Positions 6,257-6,757 of a stretch of DNA of 6,757 nucleotides are shown here, one piece after another. Below the pieces are notes generated by a model. That model saw only the letters and a list, made by a program, of their open reading frames with translations. It did no database searches and was not told where the DNA came from. Both the position numbers and the translations under genes were made by a program. The stretch spans positions 1 through 6,757 of the forward strand of contig JAQTVS010000152.1 in assembly GCA_028706735.1 (NCBI GenBank), given 5' to 3'. The stretch's first letter is position 1; each line of letters starts with the position of its first letter. This DNA comes from Thiomonas sp. Its GTDB lineage: Bacteria; Pseudomonadota; Gammaproteobacteria; Burkholderiales; Burkholderiaceae_C.

Positions 6257-6757
6257 ACGCCTGGCAACGTCATGGTGTCCTGGCCTTGCGCACGGCAGGT
6301 GTTGCGCTGATGGGGCTGCTGCTGGCGGTGGCCGGTTCGGCGGCCACGCCGGGCGGCATTGGCGGCACGGGAATTGACCCAGGCGGAATCGGCGGCACCG
6401 GGATCAGCCCGGGTGGCATTGGCGGAACGGGCATCGTGGCGATCGGGCCGATCCAGCGATTTGGCAGCATTTTTGTCAATGGCGGGGAATATGAGCTTCC
6501 GCCACAGACGCGCTATCGCGTGGACGGGCAGGCGGGATCGGAGCGAAGCCTGCATCTCGGCGACACGGTGAGCGTGCACGCAGTGGATCAGGGCGGGCGG
6601 CTCGATGCGCTGGAGGTGCGGGTCGATCATGCGGTCATCGGACGTGTGTCGCAGATCAATCCAACCTCGGCGCGCTTGGTGGTGCTGGGCCAGACCGTCC
6701 AGTTGTTGCCCACTACCCTGCTGCGCACCGAGGACGATCAGCCGATCCCGCTGTCTC
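6253..6757 (+). CDS. DUF5666 domain-containing exported protein, N-terminal part (3' end off the window)
   Basis: The visible 168 residues start with a signal peptide (MNAWQRHGVLALRTAG, then a hydrophobic core ending AVAGSAA near residue 31). Next come three decapeptide repeats of the form PGGIGGTGIx (residues 33-62), then a beta-rich domain beginning IQRFGSIFVNGGEYELP. The Gly-Ile-Gly-Gly-Thr-Gly linker and the FGSIFVNG-eYe block, followed by repeated small beta units (GDTVSVHAVDQGGRLDALEV, then IGRVSQINPTSARLVVLGQTVQL), match proteins annotated with DUF5666, a domain of unknown function. It is probably periplasmic or surface-exposed. The ATG at 6253 overlaps the DUF6502 stop in an ATGA and has a strong Shine-Dalgarno. 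The frame is open at the right edge, so total length and number of DUF5666 units are unknown. DUF6502 next to DUF5666 is a pairing I recall from other proteobacteria, though I cannot check it here. Confidence 0.85.
   Translation, partial: MNAWQRHGVLALRTAGVALMGLLLAVAGSAATPGGIGGTGIDPGGIGGTGISPGGIGGTGIVAIGPIQRFGSIFVNGGEYELPPQTRYRVDGQAGSERSLHLGDTVSVHAVDQGGRLDALEVRVDHAVIGRVSQINPTSARLVVLGQTVQLLPTTLLRTEDDQPIPLS
6349..6438 (+). repeat. Three tandem 30-bp repeats encoding PGGIGGTGI-x
   Basis: Units at 6349-6378, 6379-6408 and 6409-6438 encode PGGIGGTGID, PGGIGGTGIS and PGGIGGTGIV. The codons differ between copies at third positions (for example ggcatt, ggaatc, ggcatt), while the peptide is almost invariant. 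It forms a flexible Gly-rich linker between the signal peptide and the folded part. Confidence 0.9.

Overview
The window is about 60-65% GC with dense coding. Its best-recognised genes (RNase E with a betaproteobacterial-looking C-terminal tail, divergent from rluC, with a HAD phosphatase behind rluC) suggest a betaproteobacterium, probably in Burkholderiales. This placement is inferred from gene order and protein style; no marker gene fixes the species.

Layout. Bases 1-2140 (minus strand) hold the first 713 codons of rne (RNase E); its C-terminal end lies beyond the left edge. Bases 2141-2861 have no convincing gene. They hold the rne leader, with a strong ribosome binding site and several GC-rich hairpins, and the unassigned upstream region of rluC. 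rluC (2862-3854) encodes the 23S rRNA pseudouridine synthase. A HAD-superfamily phosphatase gene follows 20 bases later (3875-4534), very likely in the same transcript. The left half is therefore an RNA-metabolism housekeeping block.

The right half (4552-6757) looks like a small accessory module. A minus-strand gene (4552-5238) encodes an exported 228-residue protein made of a Thr/Gln/Asn/Arg/Ala low-complexity segment followed by seven decapeptide repeats built from a P-x-V-x-x pentad. It diverges from a plus-strand pair: a DUF6502-type protein with a helix-turn-helix-like N-terminal region (5369-6256), and an exported DUF5666-type protein (6253 to the right edge) whose start overlaps the DUF6502 stop in an ATGA. 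The 130-base intergenic region holds two overlapping divergent promoter candidates and two near-identical 17-base palindromes placed on promoter elements. It looks like a shared, two-operator control region.

Working model for the module (inference): the DUF6502 protein, or another repressor, binds the two palindromes and co-regulates the exported repeat protein and the DUF6502-DUF5666 operon. This paired-operator, two-exported-protein arrangement is the most interesting part of the window.
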